Positions 42,151-51,400 of a stretch of DNA of 64,000 bases are shown piece by piece. The first letter of the stretch is position 1. Every line of letters begins with the position of its first letter. The DNA is taken from positions 1 through 64,000 of the forward strand of contig NZHD01000008.1 of NCBI GenBank assembly GCA_002691205.1, written 5' to 3'. The position numbers and the translations under genes were made by a program. Source of the DNA: Deltaproteobacteria bacterium (GTDB lineage Bacteria; Myxococcota_A; UBA9160; UBA4427). The notes below the pieces were generated by a model, which saw only the letters and a list, made by a program, of their open reading frames with translations, was not told the origin of the DNA and ran no database searches.

Positions 42151-45140
42151 TCCGAAGTCTCCTAAAGACGCTGCTCACGCTCACGCTTTTTCTGAGTGCC
42201 ATTTTCCTGGGCTACTTCATTTCCTCTCTTCTCGAACACAGGTTCTTAAAAGAGGAGACCGAAAAGCAGCTTGCGCTTCTGCTCCAAGGCCCTGTCCAAA
42301 TTGGCGAGGTTCATCTCGCCTTGCGTGGCGGCCTGTTCATAGAAGGCGAAAATGTCGGCGCCTACCCGAGCCAATCATCCTCCAGTACTCATTATCTCTT
42401 CTCAGAGTGGGTTTCGGCAGAGATTGACGTTACCGCCCTTCTCGCTGGAAAATTCAGGCTTTCGGGTTTGCTTCTGCGCGATGTCACTTTTCAAATTTGG
42501 CGAAACTCAGAGGGTCGATGGGAGCCTCCCCCCATCGAAGCATTGGCACAGAAAAATCGAGTCGATGTGTCAAATCCGATGGATAAGAATCTTGACTTCT
42601 TGGCCGCCTTCGAAGATGTGAGTCGAACATTGCTCTCGGACGTTATTCTCGCTGACCGTTTCGAGGTCCAGAATGGAACCATCACCGTTGTCGATGAACT
42701 CACCCCAATCTCCAAAGGAGAAGATCAACTCCTCCAGATCTCTGTCAGCCAGCTCAATGGACGCATCGTTCACCATTGGCTCTCGGGTGTGGTTGACCTC
42801 CGGCTGTCGACTTTCCTACAAGGCTCCGAATCTAAACGAATTCCAATCAGAGCGGAAGGAACACACAATGGAGCGGGAGATTTCAGCCTGAAGCTCGCCG
42901 CAACCGACCTCCCTCTGAAGCTCATTGAACCCTATCTCGGATCACAAGAAAGCAGACCTAAAATCGCTGGAAGTTGGACCGGTCAGCTGGACTATGAAAC
43001 ACATAGACTCGGACACGGCGCGCTCACTGCCGATAGCCAATTTAGGGATCTCGCCTTTAAGATCCCCGATCAAAGCCATGACATCAAATTCGCTCAAGAT
43101 GAATTGTCTGTCTTTACACACATGGAAATCGATCCCACGAAATTCTCGATCGATCCAATCCTCATTCGAAATGAGGGTGTCGTCATGACCATCGGAACTC
43201 AAATCGAACGTCCCTTTTCAGAACAAGCCCAGATGACTCTCTCTGCAGAACTCACCGGACTCGATCTAAATGGACTCAAGAATACGATCCAAAACTTTCC
43301 ACCGGAGACGTCGAAGGGACTTTCAAATTTCCTTCGACGAGTCGACACGGGCAAGCTGCAAAGAGCCAACGGCTCAGGAGCGGCGACTCTGAAAATCTGG
43401 ACTCAACTTCTCAGCAGGGAGTTGGACCTCCTTCCTCCTGGATTTAAAGTTTCCGCCAACTTGTTCGACATTCAGATACGAACAGGAAATGACGGCCTTA
43501 TCGATGAATTGTCGGGGACAGTCGAGTTAAACGAGAACGAATTCTCGCTCCTCAACGTAACAGGACTGCTGAACAAAAATCCTCTACCCACTTTTAATGT
43601 TCAGATTCACGATTTCAAAAACCTCTTGGCCACACCGGAGGAGGATAGAACTATGCACTCGCAGCCTCCTGGACTTTCTGGAATCCCGGCCTTTCTCGCA
43701 CTTTTTAACTTCGACTCCCGCGATCCCACCCGAGACGATTCGATTCGTCCAGAGCTCATCTTAAACATAGAGCGTCTAGAGTACCCTCTCTTCCGCTGGC
43801 CTATTCGCGACGCACTGGTCCGAATTAAACAGATTCCTGGCGGATCTATCTTTGAAATCAACACAGGCACCTGGGCCGGCGCGCCCTTCTGGGGAGAGGC
43901 CCGATGGACGCACGCCACGTCCAACATCCTCAACTTCGAGATTTGGACAGCTGCCTATCAGCCTACAGTTCCTCCAGGGACTCAAGAGCCCGAAGAGGTC
44001 GTACCGGTATCGCCGCGGTCGCCTAACGAAGACCTTGCAAATCATCTCCCCACACGTGAAAAGTGGGCATCGGGCCGTTTTCGAATTCCGGAGGTCAATA
44101 TGTCCGGACTGGTATTCAGAGACATTCGTGGGTTTTTCCTTCTTCAAGGCCAAACCTTAGAACTCCACCAGATTCGGTCAGATCTCAAACCCTCTGGCAA
44201 GCTTCTCGGAAGTGCAGACTTCAACTTAGGATACCCAGAGCATGTCCCAACTGAGTCTAGGTTTTCGATCGTTTCGGGAGACGTCGAAAGTATTGGCCCC
44301 ACTATTGGATTCTCACCCGGCTATGCGACAGGCCGACTGCACCTCTCGGCTGAGCTCAAAGGTGCTCTGCGACCGCAAACTCCGTTACTCGCAGATCTTG
44401 CCGGTCAGTTCCGCGTTGATGCTCGAGATGGAGAACTTCAAACGAATGAACTTCCACTCTTAATTGAAATTGCACATGCAAGTGAGGGATACAACGAGTA
44501 TGCGCAGCGTGGTTCGATTGCTTTTGAGTCAATCAAAAGCACGCTCAAAGTAGAAGATGGTCGGATTTCGACAGATGACTTCAAACTCGAGGGACCTGTG
44601 CGAATCTATGTCTCAGGAACCATTGATGCGACACGTCCCCCTAACGAAATCATTGGGGTTCTTGGTCTTTTCTTTTTCCGGGGCGCCGGCCAAATTATGG
44701 AAAGAATCCCACTCGTCAAAGCGATTCTCCCCGGATCAGAAAAAGGGCTCGTGGGCGCTTACTACCAAGTCGACGGAACCTTCGACCGTCCTCATGTTGA
44801 ATTACTGCGCGGCAAAAGTTTTGCAGAAGATCTTCCGGATGTACTGCTGGCTCCTTATGCCTTACTTAACACAGTACTCACTGGCGGCAGTCTCAATCAG
44901 GGGCAAACAAAACCAGATCCGATAGCTTCACCTCAAGAAGGACTCTCCCTTCCCTCGGCTCCGGAAAAAACACCGACCGTGGAGAACCAACCGGAAAAGA
45001 CAAAGGTCGCACCCCAAGACCTGCCACCCTCTGAAAACGAATCAGCCCCAGAGAAACCTAAAGTAGAGACACAGTTAGACCCCAAACCCATCCTCAAAGC
45101 GCTCCCTGAAGCCTCAAACATCACCAAAGAAGATTCATGA
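42147..45140 (+). CDS. AsmA-like large envelope protein
   Basis: 997 aa. One N-terminal membrane anchor (residues about 5-27) is followed by a long beta-rich periplasmic region and an AsmA-type C-terminal part: VSGTIDATRPPNE, then the FFFRGAGQIMERIP segment and VDGTFDRPHVELLRG. A Pro/Glu/Lys-rich tail of about 80 residues ends the protein. AsmA-like proteins (YhdP, TamB, YdbH groups) bridge inner and outer membranes and are linked to phospholipid transport. The length is nearest YhdP-type members. Its stop overlaps the rfaE2 start by four bases, tying it to LPS core synthesis. Confidence 0.82.
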   Translation: MIRSLLKTLLTLTLFLSAIFLGYFISSLLEHRFLKEETEKQLALLLQGPVQIGEVHLALRGGLFIEGENVGAYPSQSSSSTHYLFSEWVSAEIDVTALLAGKFRLSGLLLRDVTFQIWRNSEGRWEPPPIEALAQKNRVDVSNPMDKNLDFLAAFEDVSRTLLSDVILADRFEVQNGTITVVDELTPISKGEDQLLQISVSQLNGRIVHHWLSGVVDLRLSTFLQGSESKRIPIRAEGTHNGAGDFSLKLAATDLPLKLIEPYLGSQESRPKIAGSWTGQLDYETHRLGHGALTADSQFRDLAFKIPDQSHDIKFAQDELSVFTHMEIDPTKFSIDPILIRNEGVVMTIGTQIERPFSEQAQMTLSAELTGLDLNGLKNTIQNFPPETSKGLSNFLRRVDTGKLQRANGSGAATLKIWTQLLSRELDLLPPGFKVSANLFDIQIRTGNDGLIDELSGTVELNENEFSLLNVTGLLNKNPLPTFNVQIHDFKNLLATPEEDRTMHSQPPGLSGIPAFLALFNFDSRDPTRDDSIRPELILNIERLEYPLFRWPIRDALVRIKQIPGGSIFEINTGTWAGAPFWGEARWTHATSNILNFEIWTAAYQPTVPPGTQEPEEVVPVSPRSPNEDLANHLPTREKWASGRFRIPEVNMSGLVFRDIRGFFLLQGQTLELHQIRSDLKPSGKLLGSADFNLGYPEHVPTESRFSIVSGDVESIGPTIGFSPGYATGRLHLSAELKGALRPQTPLLADLAGQFRVDARDGELQTNELPLLIEIAHASEGYNEYAQRGSIAFESIKSTLKVEDGRISTDDFKLEGPVRIYVSGTIDATRPPNEIIGVLGLFFFRGAGQIMERIPLVKAILPGSEKGLVGAYYQVDGTFDRPHVELLRGKSFAEDLPDVLLAPYALLNTVLTGGSLNQGQTKPDPIASPQEGLSLPSAPEKTPTVENQPEKTKVAPQDLPPSENESAPEKPKVETQLDPKPILKALPEASNITKEDS

Positions 45141-45625
45141 AATTCTCCAACTCTGAAAAAAAAGTCTTAAATCGTGCTCGAGCGATCGAGATCACTCGAG
45201 CGGCTCGGAAGCGCGGCGAATCCATCGTCTTCACAAACGGATGCTTTGATCTACTGCATGTAGGGCACGTTCATTCTCTTGAACAAGCATGTCGTCTAGG
45301 AGATCGACTCGTTGTTGCACTCAATAGCGATGCAAGCGTTCAAAAAATAAAAGGGCCAAATCGGCCGGTCATACCTCTTTCAGAGCGCATGAGAATGATT
45401 GCCAGTCTGGCTTGCGTCGATTGGGTCATCTCATTCCGAGCGACTACACCTCTGTCTCTTATTCGAGACCTCAAGCCCGATGTTTTAGCTAAGGGGGGCG
45501 ACTGGAACATCGATGAGATTGTTGGCAAGGACGAAGTTGAGAGCTGGGGAGGGACAGTCAAGCGCCTAAGCGAAATCCGAAACATCAGAACAAGCCAGCT
45601 TATCGATCGAATTCGAGGTCAATGA
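45137..45625 (+). CDS. rfaE2: D-glycero-beta-D-manno-heptose 1-phosphate adenylyltransferase
   Basis: 162-aa nucleotidyltransferase, equivalent to the C-terminal domain of HldE. FTNGCFDLLHVGHVHSL contains the HxGH nucleotide motif, SERMRMIASLACVDWV is conserved, and KGGDWNIDEIVGKDEVE is typical. It makes ADP-heptose for the LPS inner core. The kinase domain (rfaE1) is absent here and must be encoded elsewhere. It begins within the stop of the AsmA-like gene (ATGA), so envelope lipid transport and heptose supply are co-expressed. Confidence 0.93.
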   Translation: MKFSNSEKKVLNRARAIEITRAARKRGESIVFTNGCFDLLHVGHVHSLEQACRLGDRLVVALNSDASVQKIKGPNRPVIPLSERMRMIASLACVDWVISFRATTPLSLIRDLKPDVLAKGGDWNIDEIVGKDEVESWGGTVKRLSEIRNIRTSQLIDRIRGQ

Positions 45626-45645
45626 AGGAGAGCAAACGGGAGCGG

Positions 45646-46653
45646 CTATAGGAATCGTTTGGCTTCTCGATCATCGGGCAATTTTAATTCATCGTCCATT
45701 TGATAAGCCTCGTCAAGCAACGGGTTAATTCGCCTGGTCACCGCCTCGGCAAAACTCTCAAAGTGTGAACCGAACTTGATCTCTGCTTCCTTTGTAAAGG
45801 GATCAAACTCTTCATCGAGTTTGTACTCCGGGATTGAGCCGTACTGAATAGCTTCTCCGATTCGATAAATACATTCGCCCTTTTTTCCGAAAGGACTTGA
45901 GCCTGGATAGACTTGGTCTGAACCGTTGCAGCCGATGGGTACGACCGGGCACTTCAGGTAAAAAGCCAACTCCGCGATCCCTGTATGAGAAGGCAGAAGT
46001 CGTTTCGATCGAGTTCCTTGTGGGAAAATAAGGATGTCGAGGCCCACATCATGTGCTTGCTGGTTCAGTCCAACAAATAACTTCATCATCAGCTGGAAAG
46101 TCCCATTGACGTAGTCGGGGTAAGTTTCTTTCTCAGGTTGGAATTCACGACCTAAAACATTTCGATTCTCATCGAACAATGCTCTAGGCAAACCCTCCCA
46201 AAAAGACTCTTCTCGATGTGCCGTGGCGCCAATTTCATAGCTCTCATCGACCCAGTCACGCAATCTTGAATATTCCTCCGATGTCGGAGCACGCTTTAAG
46301 ACTTCAAGAAAGTCTCGAGTGATAAGGTAGCCCCGAGAGATCGTGGGAAGCTGGTTCATCTTCTCCATAAACGTAGCCACGGCCGCATTTTCATAATACT
46401 TCCCTTTAACCCATGTGGCCGTGAAACGATTTTTTATCCGCCAGAGCTTGTACTGAAATGGGAAGTAGTTGTATCTATCCGTATGATTCATCGCGAAAAT
46501 ACACGGCTCATCAGGGATATTTTCGGTGCCTTCAAAACGAATCTTGACACCTGGGACGGACTCGTAGTTTAAACAAAGAAAGCGACCCATAATGCGTTGC
46601 GAAACTGGATAGCGAGATAAGCGGATTCTTTTTAGACGCGGAATATCCAGCAT
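45646..46653 (-). CDS. PlsC-like acyltransferase with variant catalytic boxes
   Basis: 335 aa glycerolipid acyltransferase fold. Box I reads NHTDRYNYF with His57, where the canonical H-x4-D would place Asp at 62; here it is Asn, with Asp59 two residues after the His. Box III reads FPQGTRS (210-216) instead of FPEGTRS. The two boxes are about 150 residues apart, roughly twice the usual gap, with an inserted helical stretch at about 115-190. The protein probably transfers an acyl group to a lysophospholipid or an unusual acceptor, but activity cannot be assumed. No membrane segment is obvious. Convergent with rfaE2, 20 bases apart. Confidence 0.8.
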   Translation of the reverse strand: MLDIPRLKRIRLSRYPVSQRIMGRFLCLNYESVPGVKIRFEGTENIPDEPCIFAMNHTDRYNYFPFQYKLWRIKNRFTATWVKGKYYENAAVATFMEKMNQLPTISRGYLITRDFLEVLKRAPTSEEYSRLRDWVDESYEIGATAHREESFWEGLPRALFDENRNVLGREFQPEKETYPDYVNGTFQLMMKLFVGLNQQAHDVGLDILIFPQGTRSKRLLPSHTGIAELAFYLKCPVVPIGCNGSDQVYPGSSPFGKKGECIYRIGEAIQYGSIPEYKLDEEFDPFTKEAEIKFGSHFESFAEAVTRRINPLLDEAYQMDDELKLPDDREAKRFL

Positions 46654-46718
46654 TTAGCTTCCCCAGAAATAACTTGATGAACGTAAAGACCTGCGATTTC
46701 CCAATCGGGACTACAGAG

Positions 46719-48059
46719 CTAAAACCCCAAACCCTTTTCTGAATATGGATCATCGTTCAAGAGCTGAACTAAAGCCTCTGCCCCTGCACTCATTTCCGTC
46801 GCCTCTTCAGGAAACACGAGAAGTGCATCAGCTCGAGTCATCGAACTCAAAACACCCGAGCTCTGATTTCCGGTGCTCTTCGCCTCGATGATGCCACTGC
46901 TTTCGCTCAACTTCACTCGAACAAAGTGCATTCTTCCGGCTTTTTTCCGAAAGGTCTCGGCCAAACGGACTCGAAGAGTGCGCCGAAAGCAACGTGTCCG
47001 ACCCATCATCCTCAAGAGTGCAGGCCGGACGAAAATCTCAAATGAAACAAAAGCAGAAACCGGATTCCCAGGGAGACCGAAAACAAGTGGGCCTGCATCG
47101 TTCAAAGAATCTCTCTCCGATTGAAAGCGACCGAACGCAAGCGGATATCCAGGCTTCATTCGAACGCCCCAAAAATCTAGCCGACATCCCAATTTCTCAA
47201 GCACAGGTCGAACGTGATCGTGATCGCCAACGGACACACCCGCAGAACTCACGATACAATCAGCTTGAAGGGCCTGCCTAAACTGATCCTCAACGCTTTC
47301 AGGATCATCTGACGATATCCCCAAATAAAATGGATCTGCGCCCAGCATTTTACAGGCCGCCATCAGAGTGTATGAATTCGAAGCGACGATTCGACCCCCT
47401 TTGACCTCACCATCTACTTCAACCAACTCGTCGCCACCCGATAGAATCGCAACGCGTGGTCGCTTGTGAACTCTCACCATGGATCGCCCAAGAGACGCCA
47501 TCATTCCCACTTCAGCTGCACCTACGTATTGCCCCGAGTCCATCACGCAGTCCCCCAACCGAACATCCTCACCTGCTTCTCGGACGTTCTCTTGTGGTGG
47601 AACCGCCACCCTAATCATGACGCGACCCTCTTGCCCAACGTGAGCATCCTCTTGCCGGACGACTGCGTCGGCTCCCTTTGGAACTGGAGCACCTGTAAAA
47701 ATGCGAGCCGAAGTCCCAGGCTGAAGCCTTTGCTCTGAAGTCCCCCCAGCCGGAATTTCCTCGACCACGGACAAATCGACGGGCTCCGCGTCCGTCGCAT
47801 CTACGAGGTCAGCACTGTGTACCGCGTACCCATCCATGGCAGAACAATCGGCCGGAGGAAGCTCGCGAGTCGAAATCATCGACTCCGCTACGACTCGACC
47901 CAGAGCATCACCGAGCGCCACCGTCTCCCAACCCAAGACGGGCGTGGCGGCCTGAATGTGCCCACTCGCTTCCTCGACGCTGATTCCTTGTTTCAACTCC
48001 ACGGCCCAGACCATACACCCGAAATTAGTCATTTGAGAAGTCGCAATCTTCATTCTCAT
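46719..48059 (-). CDS. moeA: Molybdopterin molybdenumtransferase
   Basis: Up to 446 aa enzyme inserting molybdenum into adenylylated molybdopterin. Motifs: PPADCSAMDGYAVHSADL, ILSGGDELVEVDGEVKGG, SSAGVSVGDHDHVRPVL, MKPGYPLAFGRF and GLPGNPVSAFVSFE, all characteristic of MoeA. The start is uncertain: ATG 48059 is the longest, while ATG 48014 (MVWAVELKQG) gives the usual short N-terminus; neither has a good ribosome site. No other molybdenum cofactor gene or molybdoenzyme is in the window. Divergent from ntrB across 82 bases. Confidence 0.94.
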   Translation of the reverse strand: MRMKIATSQMTNFGCMVWAVELKQGISVEEASGHIQAATPVLGWETVALGDALGRVVAESMISTRELPPADCSAMDGYAVHSADLVDATDAEPVDLSVVEEIPAGGTSEQRLQPGTSARIFTGAPVPKGADAVVRQEDAHVGQEGRVMIRVAVPPQENVREAGEDVRLGDCVMDSGQYVGAAEVGMMASLGRSMVRVHKRPRVAILSGGDELVEVDGEVKGGRIVASNSYTLMAACKMLGADPFYLGISSDDPESVEDQFRQALQADCIVSSAGVSVGDHDHVRPVLEKLGCRLDFWGVRMKPGYPLAFGRFQSERDSLNDAGPLVFGLPGNPVSAFVSFEIFVRPALLRMMGRTRCFRRTLRVRLAETFRKKAGRMHFVRVKLSESSGIIEAKSTGNQSSGVLSSMTRADALLVFPEEATEMSAGAEALVQLLNDDPYSEKGLGF

Positions 48060-48097
48060 GACTGACAGAGCCCCCCCAGGACGCTAGACTGCCTATA

Positions 48098-48109
48098 TAT
48101 TGTGCAATA
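48098..48109. promoter_or_regulatory. Small inverted repeat between moeA and ntrB
   Basis: TATTG and CAATA form a 12-base repeat with a TG centre inside an AT-rich stretch 33 bases before the NtrB start. It could be an operator or part of a promoter for the ntrB series. No sigma-54 box was found next to it. Confidence 0.25.
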
Positions 48110-48141
48110 CTTAGCAAAAATTCACGTATCGAAAATCCCAC

Positions 48142-49266
48142 ATGGCACCCCCCAAAAAAACTAAAAACAAGTCGATTCAGCCCATTCTGGACGCGATGGT
48201 TGAGGGTGTCCTGATTCTCTCTAAGAGCGGCCGGGTCAAACTGATCAATCACGAGGCCTGCCGAATCCTCGAAGCCAGACCCGACACGGATTCAGAGCAA
48301 ACACTCGCTTCACTGATTCCCGCGAATCATCCTCTTCTGAATGCCTTTGAGAACGTGGTCAGGACTCAAAGAGCGAGAGTCGAAGGCGAAGTTGTTCTCG
48401 AACGCCGATCGGGACCTGAGTTTGTCTTGGACCTCACGCTTTCGCCCATCTACAAAGATGAACTTGGAGAACCGGATGTCCTGCTGGTACTCCGAGACCG
48501 AACAACATTCCGGGAAATGAGCGAGGATGCCTCTCAAAAGAAAAAACTGAGTTCGTACGGCCATATTGCAGCAGGAATCGCTCACGAAGTAAAAAACCCT
48601 CTCGGTGGGATCAGGGGAGCGGCCGAGCTTCTTCAAAAAAGAGTTTCCGACGAACGGAGCAAGCGCACATCGCTCCTCATTATACAAGAGGTAGACAGGA
48701 TCAGCTCTCTCGTCGACGAACTTATGGTCTTCGCAAAAGACGAGGCGCTGTCGATTGAATCCGTGAACTTGCACCGATTGCTCAACCAAATGATGGAACT
48801 GATCTGCACAGAACCGCTTGCATCCAACGTAGAATTTGAATGTGTTTTTGACCCCTCCATTCCAGAGATCGCGGGAGACCCCTCTCGACTAACTCAGGTA
48901 TTTCTAAATCTCGCCCGCAATGCCATCCAAGCCATGGGCGAAGCGGGAGGCCGACTCACGCTCAGAACGGGAATGTCTTTACAGAACCGACTGACGGGAG
49001 CCGATGGAAAAGCCGTCCCAACCGTGAATATTTTCTTTGAGGACCAGGGGCCCGGTATCGAAGAGTCGGTTTTGGAGCGGTTGGCCACACCTTTCTTCAC
49101 AACCAAGGCAGAGGGCACAGGGCTCGGGCTAGCCGTCTCCCAGCATTGGGTATCGCGTCATCGAGGTCGACTGATTATCGACGGGCACGGACCCACAGGA
49201 GGGGCCAGCGTCTGCATTAAGTTGCCTCTGAAAAGCAATCCTATTCAAAAAACACTGGAGAAATAG
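48142..49266 (+). CDS. ntrB: Two-component sensor histidine kinase, NtrB type
   Basis: 374 aa, soluble. A PAS domain (residues about 12-125) precedes HisKA with phospho-acceptor His148 in IAHEVKNPLGG, and HATPase_c with N-box FLNLARNAIQAM, G1 box DQGPGI and TGLGLAVSQHW. The lack of membrane segments and the domain order match NtrB/GlnL, which phosphorylates NtrC under nitrogen limitation, with PII as partner; glnB is not in the window. No clear ribosome site. Five bases separate it from ntrC. Confidence 0.9.
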   Translation: MAPPKKTKNKSIQPILDAMVEGVLILSKSGRVKLINHEACRILEARPDTDSEQTLASLIPANHPLLNAFENVVRTQRARVEGEVVLERRSGPEFVLDLTLSPIYKDELGEPDVLLVLRDRTTFREMSEDASQKKKLSSYGHIAAGIAHEVKNPLGGIRGAAELLQKRVSDERSKRTSLLIIQEVDRISSLVDELMVFAKDEALSIESVNLHRLLNQMMELICTEPLASNVEFECVFDPSIPEIAGDPSRLTQVFLNLARNAIQAMGEAGGRLTLRTGMSLQNRLTGADGKAVPTVNIFFEDQGPGIEESVLERLATPFFTTKAEGTGLGLAVSQHWVSRHRGRLIIDGHGPTGGASVCIKLPLKSNPIQKTLEK

Positions 49267-49271
49267 TGTAA

Positions 49272-50729
49272 ATGCAAGATTCCATGTCCCATAAAATGTC
49301 AATTCTCGTCGCAGACGATGAAAATTCAATTCGATTCGTCCTGAGAGAAGTTCTTGAAGCCGACGGACATTTAGTCACCGAAACGAGCGACGGAGAAGGG
49401 GCGACACAACTCCTGTTAACCACCCATTTTGACCTCGCGTTCATAGACATCAGGATGCCAGGCAAAACCGGCCTTGAAGTTCTCGAACAACTCAGAGCGA
49501 CAGGATCGGATACCGCCGTAGTGATCATCACGGCACAGAACACGATGGAAAATGCCGTCGAAGCCATGAAAATGGGGGCCCTCGACTACCTCATTAAACC
49601 GTTCTCCCTGGCTCAAGTCTCTGCCCTTGCTGAAAGAATTCAAAAAGTACGATCACTCCAAAATGAAATTTCAGAACTCCGGCGAGGATCGGGCAACGAG
49701 CTTTACCCAAATGGACAACAGTTAGTGGGAACCAGCCCTGCCCTTCTCGAAATATTCAAAGTCGTGGGAAAAGTCGCGGTGCGCAATGTTCCCGTGCTGA
49801 TCGTCGGGGAAAGTGGCACTGGAAAAGAACTGGTCGCTCGGGCGATTCACAAGGCAAGCCCTCGGTCAGACCGCCCCTTCGTCGCCGTCAATGCCGCCGC
49901 TATTCCGGGAGAGCTCCTGGAGAGCGAACTCTTTGGACATGAGCGTGGCGCATTCACAGGTGCTGTCTCACCGCGTCTCGGTCGATTTCGAGAAGCCTCG
50001 GGTGGAACATTGTTTCTCGATGAGATCGGAGATATGCCCATCACACTCCAAGCCAAGCTTTTACGTGCCCTCCAAAGTGGAGAAGTCGTCCCTGTTGGAG
50101 GACGAGACCCGATTCATGTGGACGTGAGGGTCGTCACCGCGACCCATCGCGACCTAGACCACGCCGTTAAAACGGGGCATTTCAGAGAAGATTTGCTCTA
50201 TCGACTCAGAGTGGTCCCCATTCAAATCCCCTCGCTCCGTGAAAGACGCGACGATATCAGCACCCTCGCCAAATACTTCGTCACTCGATACGCAGCCGAA
50301 CTCACAGACACTGAGACAACCATAGAGGAAGAGGCGATTCAAGCACTCGAAGAACATGAATGGCCAGGGAACGTCAGGGAACTAGAAAACGCCGTAAAGA
50401 GAGCTCTCGTTCTTGCATCGACTCCCATCCTCTCCCCTTCCGACTTTAGTTTTCTCCATCCTAAAAAAGATGTGAGCTCAGAAGAAGGGAACAACTTGAA
50501 CGCTCTCGTCGCAGAGCAGGTTAAGCAAGCCCTCAATGAGAGCGAGACACCCGAGCTTCATTCGCGTATTTTAGAGAGCATTGAAAAACCTATGATCACA
50601 ACCGTGCTCAGCCATACGGATGGCAATCAAATTCGAGCAGCCGCTCTTTTGGGGATCAACCGAAATACCTTGCGTAAAAAAATCTCTGAACTTGAAATCG
50701 AAATTCCATCACGTCATTCCCAATCATGA
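49272..50729 (+). CDS. ntrC: Sigma-54-dependent response regulator, NtrC type
   Basis: 485 aa. The receiver domain has acidic pocket ADDENS and phospho-Asp59 (FIDIRMPG). The AAA+ domain has Walker A GESGTGKE (179-186), the sigma-54 contact loop GAFTGA (226-231) and Walker B GGTLFLDEIGD. The C-terminal Fis-type HTH (GNQIRAAALLGINRNTLRKK) matches NtrC. It activates nitrogen-assimilation promoters with RpoN. The stop overlaps the thiE start by four bases (ATGA). No target promoter was found in the window. Confidence 0.93.
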   Translation: MQDSMSHKMSILVADDENSIRFVLREVLEADGHLVTETSDGEGATQLLLTTHFDLAFIDIRMPGKTGLEVLEQLRATGSDTAVVIITAQNTMENAVEAMKMGALDYLIKPFSLAQVSALAERIQKVRSLQNEISELRRGSGNELYPNGQQLVGTSPALLEIFKVVGKVAVRNVPVLIVGESGTGKELVARAIHKASPRSDRPFVAVNAAAIPGELLESELFGHERGAFTGAVSPRLGRFREASGGTLFLDEIGDMPITLQAKLLRALQSGEVVPVGGRDPIHVDVRVVTATHRDLDHAVKTGHFREDLLYRLRVVPIQIPSLRERRDDISTLAKYFVTRYAAELTDTETTIEEEAIQALEEHEWPGNVRELENAVKRALVLASTPILSPSDFSFLHPKKDVSSEEGNNLNALVAEQVKQALNESETPELHSRILESIEKPMITTVLSHTDGNQIRAAALLGINRNTLRKKISELEIEIPSRHSQS

Positions 50730-51388
50730 AAAAAACGTGGAGTGATCAAAGGAAGCCATCCCTAGAAGGTCTGCATGTACTTGTGGACGATAATCCCATC
50801 TGGCCCTGTACTCTGGCGGAACAAGCCCGGGCCGCTTGCGCGGGAGGGGCTGCCGTGGTGCAACTCAGAACGAAGCACACGACAGACAAAGAGACGCTCA
50901 AAATGGCTCTAAACATTCGTCAATGGACACGCGACACTGGCATCTCTTTTATCATTAACGATCGATTTGACCTAGCGCTCGCGTGTGAGGCCGACGGTGT
51001 ACATCTCGGCCAAACAGATCTGCCGCCGGCGTCCATCCCATCCCATCTTCGAAACCAGCTCCAAGTGGGCCGCTCAACACATACGATCGATCAGGCTCGA
51101 ATAGCACTTGAGGAAGGCGTAGACTACGTCGCCTTTGGCCCTGTTTTCTCAACGGAGTCAAAAGATTCGAGCTACCTACAAAGAGGTCTCCCTCTGCTCG
51201 AAGAGATTGTTCAACTGTCCGGAATCAAGCCAGTGGTCGCTATCGGGGGAATCACGCTAAAAAACCTGAACGAAATACTCTCGACAGGAGCAAGGGGAGC
51301 GGCGGTGATCTCGGCGATGACCCAGGCCGCATCCCCTCAGCAAGCCGTTCAAGACCTCTCCGCGGTATTTCAATCACATCTAGGCTAG
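50726..51388 (+). CDS. thiE: Thiamine-phosphate synthase
   Basis: 220-aa TIM barrel joining HMP-pyrophosphate with thiazole phosphate to give thiamine phosphate. Motifs: VVQLRTKH (substrate lysine), FIINDRFDLALACEADGVHLGQTD, VDYVAFGPVFST and VAIGGITLKN. The ATG lies inside the ntrC stop, so it is coupled to ntrBC. No TPP riboswitch lies before it, as expected for an internal gene. thiD is 10 kb downstream on the same strand. The OGDH E1 in this window is one TPP user. Confidence 0.93.
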   Translation: MKKTWSDQRKPSLEGLHVLVDDNPIWPCTLAEQARAACAGGAAVVQLRTKHTTDKETLKMALNIRQWTRDTGISFIINDRFDLALACEADGVHLGQTDLPPASIPSHLRNQLQVGRSTHTIDQARIALEEGVDYVAFGPVFSTESKDSSYLQRGLPLLEEIVQLSGIKPVVAIGGITLKNLNEILSTGARGAAVISAMTQAASPQQAVQDLSAVFQSHLG

Positions 51389-51400
51389 GAGGAAGGTCCT

